DNA of 64,000 nt from contig NC_133122.1 in assembly GCF_033568475.1 (NCBI RefSeq), forward strand, positions 20,033,206 to 20,097,205. Direction: 5' to 3'. Shown one piece after another: positions 21,732-34,815 of this stretch (position 1 is its first letter; the number at the start of each line of letters is the position of its first letter). Made by a program: the position numbers and the translations under genes. This stretch comes from Henckelia pumila (taxonomy: Eukaryota > Streptophyta > Magnoliopsida > Lamiales > Gesneriaceae). The notes beneath the pieces were generated by a model, which saw only the letters and a program-made list of their open reading frames with translations, was not told the origin of the DNA and made no database searches.

Positions 21732-24573
21732 ATGTCGTGGATTCGATCTGCGATGAGCAGAGCTGTGGAAGCCGGCGGCAGCGGCCAACTCAGCTCCGCC
21801 GTCCGCAGCTACAAAGACACCGTCGTGCATAAAGCGGGGCAAGCCGTTGCGGGTGGCGCCAAGCTTTTTCAGGATCGCGTTGTAATGTTTATTTGTTAAT
21901 CTCTCTTTGTTCGTGTGCATGTGCATGCGTCGAGTGTAACTGAAGGGAGCTTTTGCGTGGATTTGGCCCATTGATTGAAATGCTTTTGTGGTGTGACAAA
22001 GAGTTTCGTAAAACTCATTAGGATCCAGAAAGATCATTTTCACCTCTGCTTTTAATTCACTGAAATCGATAAAATTGAGATCATTATTTTGGAAAATTGT
22101 GTAGTTCGACGCATTATCATGATGTATATAAAAAGATTGTTTTAAGATCGAGACCGGGAGTTTAATGACCATTTTCCTGTAGTTCTGTGTTTAAGTTTAT
22201 GGGCATCCTTACGAAACACTCTTACTGTAATAATGGATTTATAGACCACTGACATTGAATTATTATATGCAACGCCTTAATTACTTAAAACATTATGATA
22301 TGCAAACATTTATTTATTTACATTCTTTTTGCATTAGATGCTATTTTGAATCTGAGCATACTTTACACAATTTATTTATGTAGGCTCTGTTTCCATTTTT
22401 GTCAATTTCTGGAATTATAGGGAGCTCGGAATTTCCAAAGTTATAAGCTTGCAGTAAAGAGATTGGAAGAAGTTTCTGTTACATGTAGGGGGATAGAGAG
22501 AGTTCAGTTACTGAGAAGATGGTTAGTTGCCTTGAAAGAGATAGAGAGACTCAATGAAGCTCTCAAAACTGAACATCTTGACTTATCTATTGAATCTAAC
22601 GATTCTCCTCCAAAGCCAACAGTGGTTTGTGTTTTCAGTCAGCTTTTATATTCTGTTTCTAACTGGAGATTTATATTTCACTTGCAGAAGTTATTTTATG
22701 TGCATGATTTTTGTGTTTGGAAGCTATCGGTTGTGTTAGTTTTTGCTGGAGTTCAAATATTATTTTTGGGTCACTTCCCATGAGCTCAAACTTTGGAAAA
22801 AGTGATTTCCGACAACTTTCAGGGGAAGAAGGGGCGGACTTCTCGATTACACGGGCCCAACAAATACAAACAAATCTAGGCTAATATACTTAGGCTGCAA
22901 CACGTGGAATTCCTTTTGTTATTGCTTCTTGGTGTTGACCCCACCATGATCTGCATTCAGTATTCAAGTTCTCTAGCTTGCAATTATATGTTTATGCTCT
23001 CTATCACAAAATCTTGTATTTTCTGGACCTGAATTTTGTAAAGTATTTTCAAGTTTCTACATCAAGAGAATATCCAAATTATTTTCTTAACTTTTAGCAT
23101 TAGTTATCGATCATATTTCTTTATTACAATGACAGATGTTGTACTACGATCATGATCTTGGTGGAGAACCCATGAACTTTCGAGACGTGTTCCTTCATAG
23201 TCAAGCTCTTGAGGGCATAACACTGTCTTTGGTAAGATTTAAGAGTGACAGTTTTCAGTTGTTCTCTTTGCTTTTCAAACATCTACAAAACTACCCCGCA
23301 CTCCTGAAGATTCCTCTTACTTTTGGATATCTTGAACTTCCTCTTATAAATAATTTCAACTACATTTTATATTGTTCCTACCGTTGTCTTCTTCTTTGCC
23401 AATGCACTTTGTTGTACTCTGTTGAAGAACACGTCTCCACTTGCTCCTACAATAATGTCAGAACAAGTCGATAATGTCTCGTCTTCTAGTTGAATTGTAT
23501 TGGGACGCTTTTTGTTCTTTATGATAGATGGTGGCTGACAATAGACACTTTTTTTTGGGCCAGATATTGGAAGAGCCTAATGATGAGGAGATTTCCTTGC
23601 TTCTGGAGGTTTTTGGGTGATTCTTACTTGCCTCTTCTTATAAGATTTTATGAATCTCGTGTAATTTAGTATTTTATGTTCTCCCTGGGGGAACGATAAC
23701 ATTATCATGCATTCAGGCTATGTCTCATGGGTGGAAAAGAAGCTCATAATGCAACAGTTAACAACATTCGAGATTTGGCAAAAGCCTTTTCAAACTACAA
23801 TGATGAAGTACTGGTATGGTAATTATCCACAAGATTTTGACAGTTTACAATGCCATTAACAATGATATTTCTGCAGATTTGAAGCATTTGTGAATGGTAT
23901 TTTTTCTCATTTCTAACTCCAGGCAAAGAGGGAAGAACTACTGCAACATGCACAAGAAGCTATCGCAGGACTGAAAAAAAATGCTGTGTTAGTAAGGTGG
24001 TTAAGGGTATACCTCCCATAATTTCATAATATGTGCTTATTTAATGTTGACAAGTACTATGTGACTGGGACCATTCTTGTTTGTGAAATTCCAAACTGGT
24101 TCAGTGTACATATTAAATTTACCTTGAAGCAAGCCATTAAGGGACACGAAACTGCACAAAAAGACACAAAAACTATATGGTCTAGCATAAAACTTTTATA
24201 GTTGGCTCCATTCATATGCTTTCAGAGGCCTGCCTATAAAAAACTTCAACTAGTCATTTCTGGACAAATTCCTGTTCTTTGGGTCTCTATGAATTGGTAA
24301 TGAACGGTCTGCCTTGTAAATGATATATGATGCAGTGAATTAAGTGACATCATTTATATACTTGTAGAATACTTAGTTCACGTCTTTGCACTTTCGATAG
24401 ATTACCATTTTAATCATTTCTAGGTTTGTGTTTTTTATATGTTCTCAGAATAGACTCTGAAGTTTCCACTATTCATCACAAACTTCATGGGAACCAATTA
24501 CCTCTAAGCAGTAATAAATCATCAGAAGCAGCAAATGAGATGTCAACAGAGGTAGGATTCTTCTCTCGTTTTG

Positions 24574-24604
<31 letters not shown>

Positions 24605-27600
24605 TGTTTTTGGTTTTTTTTTGAATGGTCTCTCGTCTATTTTTAAGAACAATGTGTGGTCACTGAAATGGTTTCAGAGAGTCTCCACTGCTATTATTTT
24701 ATGAATCTCGACTCAATCCCATTTGTAGCATAGCTTCCAAATCACTGGCCACAATCTGACAATTCCATTGGTGGAATAAATGGCAACTAATGACCATGAG
24801 CCATTTATAACTATAAAGTAGTGATCCTTGTCTCAACATTGGCCTGATGCCTCTTTCAGTAACTATATATACTCTAGTTCTCATTTGATCATGTTGGTTC
24901 TTGAGACTGCTAATTGGTAAACATAAAATCTAAGTTCTAACTACTATTGCATTAATCTGATTACAGTCGCTGCTGTCTCGAGATGACGAGGTTGAACAAA
25001 TTAAACTTTGTTCACGGTTAGAGGAATTTCTTTTGTGGAAGAAAGTCTTGAAAATTAGGGATTCTCCTATTGCTCATAATCAGAAGGTAACTCTCTCCAC
25101 GCTGTTTCTGTAGACAAATTAAATTGATTACTCTGACAGAGTTTGGATCTCAAACCTAGGAAATTCGGTTGCAAGTGCATTTCTGGTATATCTGAACTAT
25201 AGAATGGAACCTTTTTTTAGAAGGAAATAACACAATAATTCTTTGATAGCTTGAAAAAGTTTTGTCCTCGGATCTTGTTGATGGTTTCAAATAATAACTC
25301 AAACAACACATGGTCGGATCTTGAAAAAGTTTTGTCCTCGGATCCCTGATGTTCTCATCTTCACTGTGCAGGTTGATAAGCTAAAGGTACTATCAGAATC
25401 TCTTGTTAGCTCAGCCTCAAAAGCTGAAAAGCGTATTTCAGACAACAGGTTTGTAACTGGCCCCAGCTAGGGGTCCGAATGACTTGGCAATTTTTTTCTT
25501 CAAATTTCTGATATGTTTTTCCCTCTCATTTAACAGCGAGTTGTTTATATATTTTTTATAGAGATAACTTCATAGCTATGCTGATAAAAACTTTTTACCT
25601 TTTATCTCAGATTGAACTGTTACTTTCTCAAGGAGTTAAGCGTGTATTATATCCTATTTATTGTGTATGCAGAACACAGAAAGAAGAAGCTCTTAAATTT
25701 CGTGTAACCAAAACCAGTGAAGTTAGTCTACTTGAGAAGGTCCTTTTTTACTACTATTACTACTAATGATGGGGAATCAGTGCACTTTTCACTCTGGAAT
25801 ATTCATCTGGCTTACAGGGATTCTAGTCCTTTTCCCTTTATTAACGATTTTAGAATATTTTTGCTTACTGCTGATGCCTTGTTGCTCTTGCTCTCTTTAA
25901 ACATACTCTATCCACCTTCCTTGTTGCTGCTCTTCTCAACAGTAATGAAGCCAGGAAAGCAAATTTCTAGGGAAGCTGAGCGATTATGGTTTATGTTGTT
26001 ATATGGCTAAGCTCTGAAATGTGTACTTTGAAGATGTTATGAATCATTACCTGCTTCTAATTAAAAGCTTTCCAAAGGGTTTTAGTTGGGGCGGATCCAG
26101 AATTCATGTGGGGAGAAGAGTTGGGGATACAATTCAATAGATTTAAAGGGTAGCGAAATTTGTGTTTTAGAAATTTTTTACATTGTGGGGGTTGTTGGGG
26201 GACAAACATCCGCCCCTAGATAGTAGATTTGCTTGTCACACATCTTTCTTTTCGTGAGTTATTTATTCTACTTAACTCACTGTTGGGACTTTCCCAGGAG
26301 TTGGTTTCTGAAATTGAAGCTCTTGAAAGGCAAAAGGACAAACTTGAAGGGGAGCTGAAAAAGGTATTTAAATTCACCTCTCTTCTCCTGTCTATAGTCC
26401 TATTACCGGAATGTGATGCCTGAAGTGTATTTACATTGTTGCATTGCGTAGAAAATGGAGGTATTTGTTGGTACTGAGTAGCTTGTGATTAAATTGATTT
26501 GAAATGGTGAGTATTATGATGGTTCTTCCACGATTAAAACTGAATACCAAAATTCATATGTGCCGTATGTGTGCATCAACATCGATAAATAGTTATACAC
26601 TTTGCTTGCAACTTCCAGATGTTGGCTTTTCAACGAAGCTGAAGAGTCGAAAAACCCATTTGTTTGTGCAATGATGCTTTAGATTTTTCATCTTTCAGAT
26701 TTTAACTTGCATTTATTCCTTCACAATTTCTTGTCTTAAAATGAGCTTCATTCTCCAGTATGCCCCAAGAGATCATTGTTATTTTTTTATGGAAAAAAAA
26801 GAAAGAAAAAAAAGACAACCCTATACATCAGGTTATGGAATTTATCTGAGTTATATTGTGCAAGAGTTCATTCGTGCATGAAACCATGACTATCAGATTT
26901 TTTATGCTGATGGTCAAAAATCCATGTCATACATATTAAAACCATACTTATAATTACGAGTGATTATGTGATGTCTGATTACCATATCATTCATACTTCA
27001 ACAACAATGGCATTTCTAATAATTGTTTTTAGGTTATTACTGCCTTGACTTCAGCTCATGGCCGGCTTCAGAATACCAGGGAAGAACGATATCAGTTTGA
27101 TGAAGCTAGCAATCAGATTCTTCAACACTTCAAGCTGAAGGTAAGTTGTTTTACAAAAACTTGCTTGCTGAATTATGTAATCAATTATTATCTTAAGAAA
27201 TAATGCTTTTTAGGAGGATGAGCTTTCGAGAGCTATTGCTTCATACAGAGCAGAAGCAGAGGTTTGCGACACATTTATCCAGTTTCTTGAAACTAGCTGG
27301 GCTTTCCAGTCCTCATATTCTGAACAGAAGGATAAACTGGTCAAGTATGTTTCTTGTCTGTCCTATTCCCTCAAATTTAGAGTTCCCATTAATTTCCATT
27401 TGAATCTGGACTCACTTTGACTATTCTTTTAAATGTGTAATCTTAAATCTTCTTTCCTTTTGATAGTTTGCAAACTTTTTCTTGTACCCTGTTATGGTAG
27501 TGAGGAACTGGAGAGACACGAAGAGTACTTCACAAACTTGGCAATAAGCCTTCTATCTGCATACAAGGTACTAAAGACCGGGGCCATAACATGACTATTC

Positions 27601-28724
27601 TACTTATGGCTGATTGGTTAAACCATAGGCATGACACCAATGCTTTTTCACTTGTACGGTACCTCCTTGACTATTCAGGAGGAGTTGGGACCTTCTATTG
27701 TGTCTATTCGGGAACTTGTGGAGAACTTTAAGCTCGTGGAGAAGTTAAACTGGTATTTCATCTCTTTGGAAGTGTAGGTGTCAGTTCAAAAACATCAACA
27801 CTTTTGATATATAGTGGTGCCAGGTTAGATGCACCAGCTTCTCAACAGGAAAACACAGATGTAGCCAATCCAAGAAGACGACTCGAAGAACAGTACCAGA
27901 CCATAGAAACTAAGGTGTGACATGTCCAAGTCATACATATATATAAGAGTTCAATCCATCAGAAAATGTCTCATTCATTTCGTTAGTGTTTCCGGTATGG
28001 GTGTTACCAAATTTTCATCCATATATTTTTTTTCTCGTCTCAATAATCTTTCTTGCAGTTTCTAACTATCTTCAGTGTAGTGGAAAACATTAAGCAACAA
28101 CTTCCTACTCGAGATAATGAGATTTCAAGGTGAGTTATGTCTACGTCTCATGAATAAGAAAAATGTACTACTGTTTATAGCCATAGCAGTATAACTTTAG
28201 AGAGGGAAGATCCCTTTCAGGGAACAATCTAGTTGCAATAGAAAAAACTCATTACAAAATTAGTTACAAAATTTTAAAGCTTTTTGCTCCCCCTAGCATC
28301 ATGGCAGGATCTGATCGTGATTTTTAACTTCAGAAAATAAACAACTCGACTCATTCTTTCTAGGAAAAGAGATGCAAGAATCAAGGAACTATTAGATGCA
28401 CTTGAGCGGATCAAACAAGATTTTGAATCCATTGAGAGACCAACATTTGAAACAAATACTCCATCGATCAGTGTCGAGACACCTTCAAAGGTGAAAGCCT
28501 CAAGAATTCCCTTTCTATCACCGAGGCAGCATCCACAAGACAAACCTGAGCCTCTCGGAAGGAAGTTGTCAGATGCGGAAGCACAACTATCAAAGTTGAA
28601 ATTGGAATTGGAACTTGAGGATCATGGATTAGACAATTCCATGGACGGAATTTGTGAATGGGAATTTGATGACAAGATTGAGGAGGATTCAAGAAAGAGT
28701 TTACAAGAATCAAACAAAATCTAG
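21732..28724 (+). CDS. Coiled-coil SMC-like protein (At5g13560 type), 18 exons
   Basis: Exons: 21732-21881, 22421-22624, 23136-23231, 23564-23616, 23717-23813, 23923-23996, 24449-24551, 24967-25086, 25372-25448, 25673-25739, 26298-26363, 27033-27140, 27214-27344, 27501-27567, 27679-27752, 27824-27914, 28059-28129, 28364-28724. All are GT..AG and sum to 2010 nt (669 residues). The protein starts [16 protein letters not shown], has a conserved N-terminal part with [20 protein letters not shown], and then a long helical middle rich in E, K, L and Q with heptad-like segments ([20 protein letters not shown]). The C-terminus ends in an acidic region with CEWEFDD. Length and both ends resemble an Arabidopsis protein annotated only as SMC-like; it lacks the ATPase head motifs of true SMC proteins. 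Function is unknown; a cytoskeletal or vesicle role would be inference. The exon 4 and 6 borders are the least certain. Confidence 0.85.
24568..24612 (+). repeat. (TTTTG)n microsatellite in intron 7
   Basis: Repeated GTTTT / GTTTTT units lie just after the exon 7 donor of the coiled-coil gene. Confidence 0.9.
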
Positions 28725-28729
28725 TCACC

Positions 28730-29524
28730 TTCGGCCTAAGCATTCATGCAAGCTTTGTCTCGCAGATAGTGGATACTGGAGGACCAAAGATGGTGAATTG
28801 TTAGATGACCATGATGATCTACATCTAATGGTTCAAGGTCCCCACTCCGGTGACAAAAAGCATCGCGAGACAACATCGAGATAAGATGGAAACACGACAT
28901 AGGTAAATGCATAGTATTTATGTGTTACACAAAACTGATATCAACTTATTAATGAGCTCAAACTAGAATATTACTAATGGATTTTACATTTTGAAGTGGA
29001 TTGTGCATATTTCCACGACCACGATGCTGTCTCAAAGTGCAATTATTCACAAGTAGAATCAAAGTGATGTTAGTATCTTTTTTCTTGAAACGCGATTTTG
29101 AATCTTACATACATATATATATGGTCCGAAGCATGCATGAACAAAGATGATATTCAATAAAAGTACCATTAATTAATATCATAATCTTCTTTCTATTACT
29201 ATTATACTGATGTACTATATAATGATCGTAATTTTCAAATCTGAATATATAAATATACATCTGTAACTAACTGTCGTATCTTATATTTCGTATCCAATGA
29301 ACATAGCTATCGCATGTGCTCGAGTGCATTGCGAGAAATGGATCTTTTGGAGGTGCTCTGGAATACCTCTATTGTCCCCTCCTAGTTTTGGTTAGAAAAC
29401 AGGAATCATATGTCAGCAATTGATTGAAAATAACAAGAAGCCAATGTGCATGAGGCCACACCAGAAAAAAAAGGAACTTTGGGCATTCACTTTTTTTAAG
29501 CTTTGTCAGCTCTCATGTGATCAA
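28730..29524. other. 3' flank of the coiled-coil gene
   Basis: The first few hundred bases are probably 3' untranslated region (an AATAAA match near 29156). The rest shows no gene and runs up to the Copia LTR at 29525. Confidence 0.6.
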
Positions 29525-29985
29525 TGTTGGTCCCAAGTGCGGCATTACGAGATAGAAACTATAGAAATTGAAGAATAAATAGACACCAAAATTTACGTGG
29601 AAAACCCCCAAAAGTATTAGGGTAAAAAACCACGGGCAAGACCAAAAGATTCCACTATAATATTTGGAGAATTACAACCTCTCTCTGTGTTTCCAAAAAG
29701 ACACTCACTTTTTTATACAGGAGAAAAACCTATCTCACAAATATATATAGAAATAAACAAGGGAGATGAAGAACACTCAAGAATCAGATAAGAGAACTTG
29801 AGAATGAGATGATTTTGAATGCTGGGAATGCATCTATTTATAGATGCCAAAATCTGAACCTCAGGTGTGAATACGCGTGAAGGAAAATCAGAATGAAATT
29901 GCCTTCAGCTACACGAATTTTCTTCAGCTGCACATGGAATTTGACTAAATGCATATGAATGCATTAATTATGCCACTTGCCAACA
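29525..29985 (-). repeat. LTR of the Copia element
   Basis: A 461-bp LTR with ends TGTTGG...CCAACA. On the minus strand it is preceded by a polypurine tract (AAGTGGGAGAAA at about 29986-29997), marking it as the 3' LTR. It contains a TATA-like CTATAAATAG near 29831-29840. No partner LTR was found in the window. Confidence 0.85.
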
Positions 29986-30060
29986 TTTCTCCCACTTGGA
30001 GATTTGATTGAAAATCAAACACATCTCCACACATCCTTTCAAACTTGTCATTCCTGCTGC

Positions 30061-32020
30061 TTACATTTCTGCTAGGCCACTTGAGGATCTACACCACTCA
30101 AACTTATCTGTGTTCACTGGCTTGGTCAAAAAATCAGATATATTATCCTTCGTATGGATCTTTAGCATGTCCACACTTCCTTCCTCTACTACTTCTCGTA
30201 CAAAGTGAAATTGAACTCCAATGTGTTTAGTCCTGGAATGAAAGGCTGGATTCCTTACAATGTGCAAGGCACTCTGACTGTCACAAAACAGGGGAATCTT
30301 ATCTTGTTTGTGCCCAAGCTCCTCCAATAATCTTTTAATCCATATTGCCTCCTTGCAAGCTTGAGTAGCTGCCATGTATTCTGCTTCCGTTGTAGATAAC
30401 GCCACAACTGTTTGCAGTTTTGAAACCCAGCTGACTGCACCTCCTGCAACTGTAAACACATAACCAGTAGTTGATTTTCTTTTATCTGGATCACCTGCGT
30501 AATCTGAGTCCACATAGCCCCTGAGTGTAAAATCTGATCCTCCAAAACATAATGCAGCATCCGAGGTACCCTTAATGTATCTAAGGATCCTCTTAACCGT
30601 GCTCCAATGCTCTTGTCCAGGATTCGCCATATATCGACTGACTGCTCCCACTGCTTGTGCAATATCTGGTCTTGTACAAATCATGACGAACATTAAACTT
30701 CCCACTGCTGATGCATACGGTACTCGAGACATCTCCATCTTCTCTGCTTCACTGCTAGGACACATCTCAGAAGATAACTTGAAGTTAATAGGAAGAGGGG
30801 TTGAAACTGGCTTACTATCTTGCATGTTGAAGCGTTGCAAGACTTTCTTCAAATAATTTTTCTGGGAAAGCCAAATCTTCCTGTTGCTTCTGTCTCGGTG
30901 AACTTGCATCCCTAGAATCTTGTTTGCTGGTCCCAAGTCCTTCATATCAAATTCCCTAGCCAACTGTGCCTTCAATTCTTGGACCCGATCTTTGTTGGGG
31001 CCTGCTACCAACATGTCGTCCACGTACAACAACAAAATGATATAATCATCATCACCAGACCTCTTGAAATACGTACAAGGGTCTGCACTGAGTCTGTTGT
31101 ACCCAAGGCTCATGATATAGGAATCAAATCTCTTGTACCAACATCTCGGCGCCTGTTTGAGACCGTACAGAGATTTGTTCAACCTGCAAACCAAGTTCTC
31201 TTTGCCTTTTTCTGCAAAACCTTCTGGCTGGAGCATATAAATTTCTTCTTCAAGATCGCCATGAAGAAATGCCGTTTTCACATCTAGTTGTTCTAGATGT
31301 AGGTCAAACACCGCACACATTGCCAATACTATCCTGACTGTTGAAAGTCGAACCACAGGAGAAAATATCTCATTGAAGTCAATACCTTCTTTCTGAGCGT
31401 ACCCTTTGACAACCAATCTTGCACGATACCGCTCCACCTGGTTATTTCCATCACGCTTGATCTTATAGACCCATCTGTTACCGATAGCTTTTCTCCCTCG
31501 TGGTAGTGTAACAAGATCCCAAGTTTTGTTTCTGTCCAATGCTTCCAATTCTTCCTGCATCGCTGTCATCCATAGGGATACATCCGAGCTTTGAGTAGCC
31601 TCATGGAAACTCGATGGCTCACCATCCTCTGTTAATAGACAATATGCAATGTTGCTTTCAGTGACATAATCTGAAAGCCAACCTGGTGGTCTTCTCTCTC
31701 GAGTTGACTGCCTCACTTTGGAAACCTCTGACTCAACTAGTTCTTGTACCTCGTGCTCTGGTACTGCTTCACAAGAAACTTGATTTTCGTCTGTATTATT
31801 TTCCACCTAAATGATAGTAGTTTCTGAATTCTGTGTGCCTTTGTCTCCCTTCACTTTATCTTCCTCGAAGATAACATCTCTGCTGATGATAAGCTTGTGG
31901 ACAGTAGGATCCCACAAGCGAAACCCCTTTACTCCATCAGCATAGCCCAAGAAGATACACTTTCTGGATTTAGAATCCAATTTTGATCTTTCTTGCTCAT
32001 TGTACATAACGTACACCGGA
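30061..32020 (-). pseudogene. Copia fossil: RT and RNase H part
   Basis: Readable Copia motifs on the minus strand are the linker SYVTES-like region, WVYKIKRDGNNQVERYRARL, the RT core (LLLYVDDMLVAG) with KSLYGLKQAPRCWYKRFD, and RNase H segments GYVDSDYAGDPDKRKSTTGY and STTEAEYMAATQACKEAIWI with a terminal SRTKHIGVQFHFVRE. The part starts at the integrase C-terminal side (KCIFLGYADGVKGFRLWDP). It is part of a broken element. Confidence 0.9.
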
Positions 32021-32078
32021 CTTCCACATCAGAAAAGATTTTTTGAAGATTTTATAAGGCAGGATTCTTGTAGTCAAG

Positions 32079-34020
32079 ATGTCGGCAAAATACGAGATAG
32101 AAAAGTTCAATGGGAGCAATTTTTTGCTGTGGAAATTGAAGGTGCAAGCAATTCTAACAAAGGAGCGTTGCTTGGCAGCTATTGGAGATAGACCGGCGGA
32201 CGTCACGGACGATCAAAAGTGGAATGAGATGAATCACAATGCTGTTGCCAATTTGCACTTGGCGATAGCGGATGAAGTTTTGTCAAGTATCTCGGAAATA
32301 AAAAGCGCAAGAGTTATTTGGGATACTCTGACAAAATTGTACGAGGTCAAGTCACTACACAACAAGATTTTTCTAAAGAGAAAGCTTTATACTCTTCGGA
32401 TGGCAGAATCATCATCAATGACCGACCATATCAATACACTGAATACTCTATTTTCACGGCTCACCTCTATGGGGCATAAAATAGAGGAAAAAGAACGTGC
32501 GGAGCTTCTACTTCAAAGTCTACCAGATTCATACGATCAGCTCATCATCAATGTTACCAACAATGTTCTTTCGGATAATTTAAATTTTGACGATGTCTTA
32601 ACTGCGGTTCTTGGAGAAGAGAGTCGTCGAAGGAACAAGGAAGATAGGTTGGCAACGTCAAAGCAAGCAGAGGCTTTACCGATGACGAGAGGAAGATTGA
32701 CGGAGCGTGATTCTAGTGGGAGCCACAGATATGGTAGATCCAAGTCGAGAAGTAAGAAGAAAAATATTTACTGCTTTAAATGTGGCGGTAAAGGGCACTT
32801 CAAGAAAGAGTGTACGAAGAGCATCGAAAAGGGATCTCAAGGAAATGTGGCCAGTACTTCAGGCGGTGGTGAAATATTATTTAGTGAAGCAGCAACTGTT
32901 GCGGAAGGCAAACACAAATTTTGTGATGCATGGATTATGGATTCAGGAGCGACGTGGCATATGACGTCAAGGAGAGAATGGTTCGACCAGTATGAACCAG
33001 TCTCAGGAGGATCTGTATTCATGGGAAACGATCATGCCTTGGAAATCGCTGGGGTCGGTACCATTAAAATCAAAATGTTTGATGGTACTATTCACACCAT
33101 ACAGGAGGTACGACATGTGAAGGGCCTAACAAAGAATCTTTTGTCTTTGGGGCAATTGGATGATATTGGGTGCAAAACCCGTATCGAGAAAGGGATCATG
33201 AAGATTGTGAAAGGCGCACTTGTGGTTATGAAGGCGAAAAAGGTTGATGCAAATCTGTATGTATTATTGGGGGAAACACACAAAGAGGCGGAACTAGCTG
33301 TTGCATCAATTGGTTCGGGGGAAGAATCAACAGTGTTGTGGCATAGAAAGCTTGGACATATGTCAGAACGAGGAATGAAGATTCTCTCAGAACGGAAGCT
33401 GTTGCCGGGACTTACAAAAGTGACTCTACCCTTTTGTGAGCATTGTGTTACCAGTAAACAACACAGATTGAAGTTTGGCACGTCTACTGCCAAAAGCAAA
33501 GGTATATTGGAGCTGATTCATTCTGATGTTTGGCAAGCACCGGTGGTGTCCCTAGGAGGAGCGAGATACTTTGTCTCGTTTATTGATGATTTCTCTAGGA
33601 GATGTTGGGTGTATCCAATCAAGAAGAAGTCAGATGTTTTCGAAGTCTTCAAAGTTTTCAAAGCGCGGGTGGAACTTGATTCTGATAAGAAAATCAAGTG
33701 TTTAAGGACTGACAATGGAGGAGAATATACCAGTGATGAATTTTATGCATTCTGTTAGCATGAGGGAATCAAACGACAGTTCACGACGGCTTACACGCCT
33801 CAGCAGAATGGAGTGGCGGAGCGGATGAACAGAACTCTGTTGGACAGAACAAGGGCTATGTTGAGTACTGCGGGTCTACCAAAGTCATTTTGGGCAGAAG
33901 CAGTCAAAACCGCTTCTTACATCATCAATCGTTCTCCTTCAGTGGCGATTGATTTGAAAACTCTGATGGAGGTGTGGACTGGCAAGCCAGCTGATTATTC
34001 TCGATTACATACATTTGGAA
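32079..34020 (+). pseudogene. Copia fossil: gag, protease and integrase part
   Basis: On the plus strand, gag starts with a typical KFNGSNFLLWKLKVQAIL, carries the CCHC knuckle CFKCGGKGHFKKEC, the protease motif WIMDSGATWHMT, the integrase zinc site (WHRKLGHMSERGM ... CEHCVTSKQHR) and the core with IHSDVWQAP, FIDDFSRRCWVY and TDNGGEY, then AERMNRTLLDRTRAMLSTAG. It ends inside the integrase C-terminal region. It is part of a broken element. Confidence 0.9.
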
Positions 34021-34024
34021 TCAA

Positions 34025-34810
34025 TCGATGCGGAATAAACCAAATAGGTCATACCAACATACGTGTGTATATACATGTATGTATATATATGATCCACAGT
34101 CGCTATATCCACTAATTTTGATCAATCATGGGATTACACGTCATCCGCAAGGTAGTGCCCTGCGGGCGGCATGTGCTAAACCCAGATACATATATATATA
34201 TATTTATGCATAGAATGAAATCCATCAAGAAGTGAAAAATATAATATTAGAAATATATAATATAATGAAATCCATATAATTTTAGAAATATAATATTTTT
34301 AGACCAAAAAATAAGTTAATAGTTTATAATTAATATACCGATATAATCCAACCAGAATAAGATGAAGTCGTGAAACAAGTTCTCCTAATCCAATTTATTT
34401 TTTTTTAAATGTTAAGACTATCGTCCGATTGAAATGTTTATGGCATAATAATTAATTAGATATACACTCAACAAGCATAGCATCAGTAATAAGTAGTTTT
34501 TTGTAGATACCTTCTTAAGTTTTACTCCTAAACTTTTACAATACATGTTGAAAATCCTCTGATCCCACCAAATTATTAGCGAGTCCCCTCAAAAGAACGT
34601 TGGTTCTTCAATGAATGAAATAGGCCATCAAATACAATAAGAGTTCTAAATTTGTCATTAGTTAATAAATAATAACTCTTTTTCTTGATACAAATTAAAG
34701 AAAATTACCAAATATTTTCCCTATTTTAAGGACTCTCTTCTCCCCCCAATCCGCCATTCTCAATAGTTCATTTTCTCACACACACTCACGATTCTCCCAT
34801 ATTTCTCATC
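34025..34810. other. Spacer between Copia element and MAKR gene
   Basis: No gene is seen. Short TA-rich tracts occur at about 34060-34095 and 34188-34203. The last 100 bp are pyrimidine-rich (CTCTTCTCCCCCC, CACACACTCACG) and probably form the promoter and leader of the next gene. Confidence 0.6.
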
Positions 34811-34815
34811 CATTG

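Larger units (their letters stand above)
29525..34020. mobile_element. Rearranged Ty1/Copia retrotransposon (Tnt1-like)
   Basis: An LTR and the RT/RNase H half lie on the minus strand (29525 to about 32.0 kb), and the gag, protease and integrase half lies on the plus strand (about 32.05-34.02 kb), the two halves meeting head to head. They do not overlap in domain content, which suggests one element rearranged in place rather than two nested insertions. Only one LTR is seen. The domain order gag-protease-integrase-RT-RNase H and the motifs identify Copia of the Tork/Tnt1 group. It is broken: one LTR is missing, the interior is rearranged, and at least one smaller lesion is present. Long readable stretches suggest it is fairly young. 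Confidence 0.88.

Noticed and set aside
25717-26010. 97-residue frame inside the coiled-coil gene
   Set aside because: It is intron 10 sequence; exon 10 ends at 25739 with a good donor and the rest is not conserved-looking.
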